Shown here: positions 63,961 to 64,000 of the stretch, in pieces
Numbering within the stretch: position 1 is the stretch's first letter
Layout: each line of letters begins with the position of its first letter
Assembly (NCBI GenBank): GCA_965242905.1
Contig: CBDETM010000002.1
Coordinates: forward strand, 806,001 to 870,000
DNA length: 64,000 bases
From: Bin5 sp965242905
GTDB taxonomy: Bacteria; Chloroflexota; Anaerolineae; Caldilineales; Caldilineaceae
Direction: 5' to 3'
Program-made: the position numbers and the translations under genes
Notes under the pieces: generated by a model
Told to the model about the DNA's origin: nothing
Database searches by the model: none
What the model saw: the letters and a program-made list of their open reading frames with translations, nothing else

Positions 63961-64000
63961 AGGAAGCGCTGCACACGCCAGGAGACGATAGCACAAAGCT

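Overview
The window is 64 kb of GC-rich bacterial chromosome, with 47 protein genes I accept, one gene fragment, one tRNA and an unusually dense set of dispersed intergenic repeats. Gene style (Tat-type lipoprotein signals on sugar-binding proteins, many Gfo/Idh/MocA oxidoreductases, PhyH dioxygenase, DUF624, MlrC and an ImuB/DnaE2 pair) suggests a heterotrophic Chloroflexota-like bacterium of the Caldilineae/Anaerolineae kind. That is inference from gene content; no rRNA or ribosomal protein is present to prove it.

Layout. 1-4.5 kb: mutagenic repair pair, the C-terminus of a Y-family (ImuB-like) polymerase and DnaE2. 4.9-5.4 kb: small two-gene module resembling a toxin-antitoxin pair. 6-7.4 kb: glutamine-synthetase-family ligase. 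8.2-8.8 kb: antitoxin plus Doc/Fic toxin. 9.3-18.1 kb (minus strand): glycan uptake operon with two paralogous binding proteins, MalF- and MalG-type permeases, a DUF624 membrane protein and a GH116 glycosidase; a 2-kb tandem duplication left a decayed permease start between the two binding proteins. 18.7-31 kb: two hypothetical genes, then an accessory sugar-modification cluster (DegT aminotransferase, five Gfo/Idh/MocA oxidoreductases, PhyH dioxygenase, glycosyltransferase, rhamnonate-dehydratase-like enolase). 31.6-37.9 kb: a proVW-type betaine transporter with two proX binding proteins and an unrelated EEP-family gene inserted; it ends in a clear terminator. 38-45 kb: HpcH/HpaI aldolase, Fic protein, heparinase II/III-like lyase, DegT aminotransferase, Gfo/Idh/MocA oxidoreductase. 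45.5-51.6 kb: MacAB-like export operon (adaptor, FtsX-type permease, ATPase with two fused nucleotide-binding domains). 52.5-54.2 kb: two related coiled-coil genes, one of them expanded by a 42-bp internal repeat. 54.9-56.2 kb: MFS transporter. 56.4-58.5 kb: overlapping AAA/ABC-type ATPase and small PD-(D/E)XK-like nuclease, the best candidate here for an undescribed (possibly defence) system. 58.7-63.8 kb: Gfo/Idh/MocA, a GH32-like propeller protein, an SDR dehydrogenase and an MlrC-type M81 protein. The window ends with tRNA-Arg(CCU).

Functionally most of the window serves capture and breakdown of complex or modified carbohydrates and acids: import by binding-protein transporters, hydrolysis or elimination inside the cell (GH116, heparinase-like lyase), NAD(P)-dependent remodelling (seven Gfo/Idh/MocA proteins, SDR), and dehydration plus aldol cleavage (enolase-superfamily dehydratase and HpcH/HpaI aldolase). 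Scattered between are TA/Fic modules and lower-GC inserts.

Four intergenic repeat families recur: tracts of TAGTCAGT-like repeats that begin at a fixed GCAGT edge and supply stop codons to at least four genes; a double-hairpin element of about 60 bp; a short palindromic GGGCACCC element; and a GCGAAGG/GAATCAGG module that is tandemly repeated with a 123-bp period near 4.6 kb.
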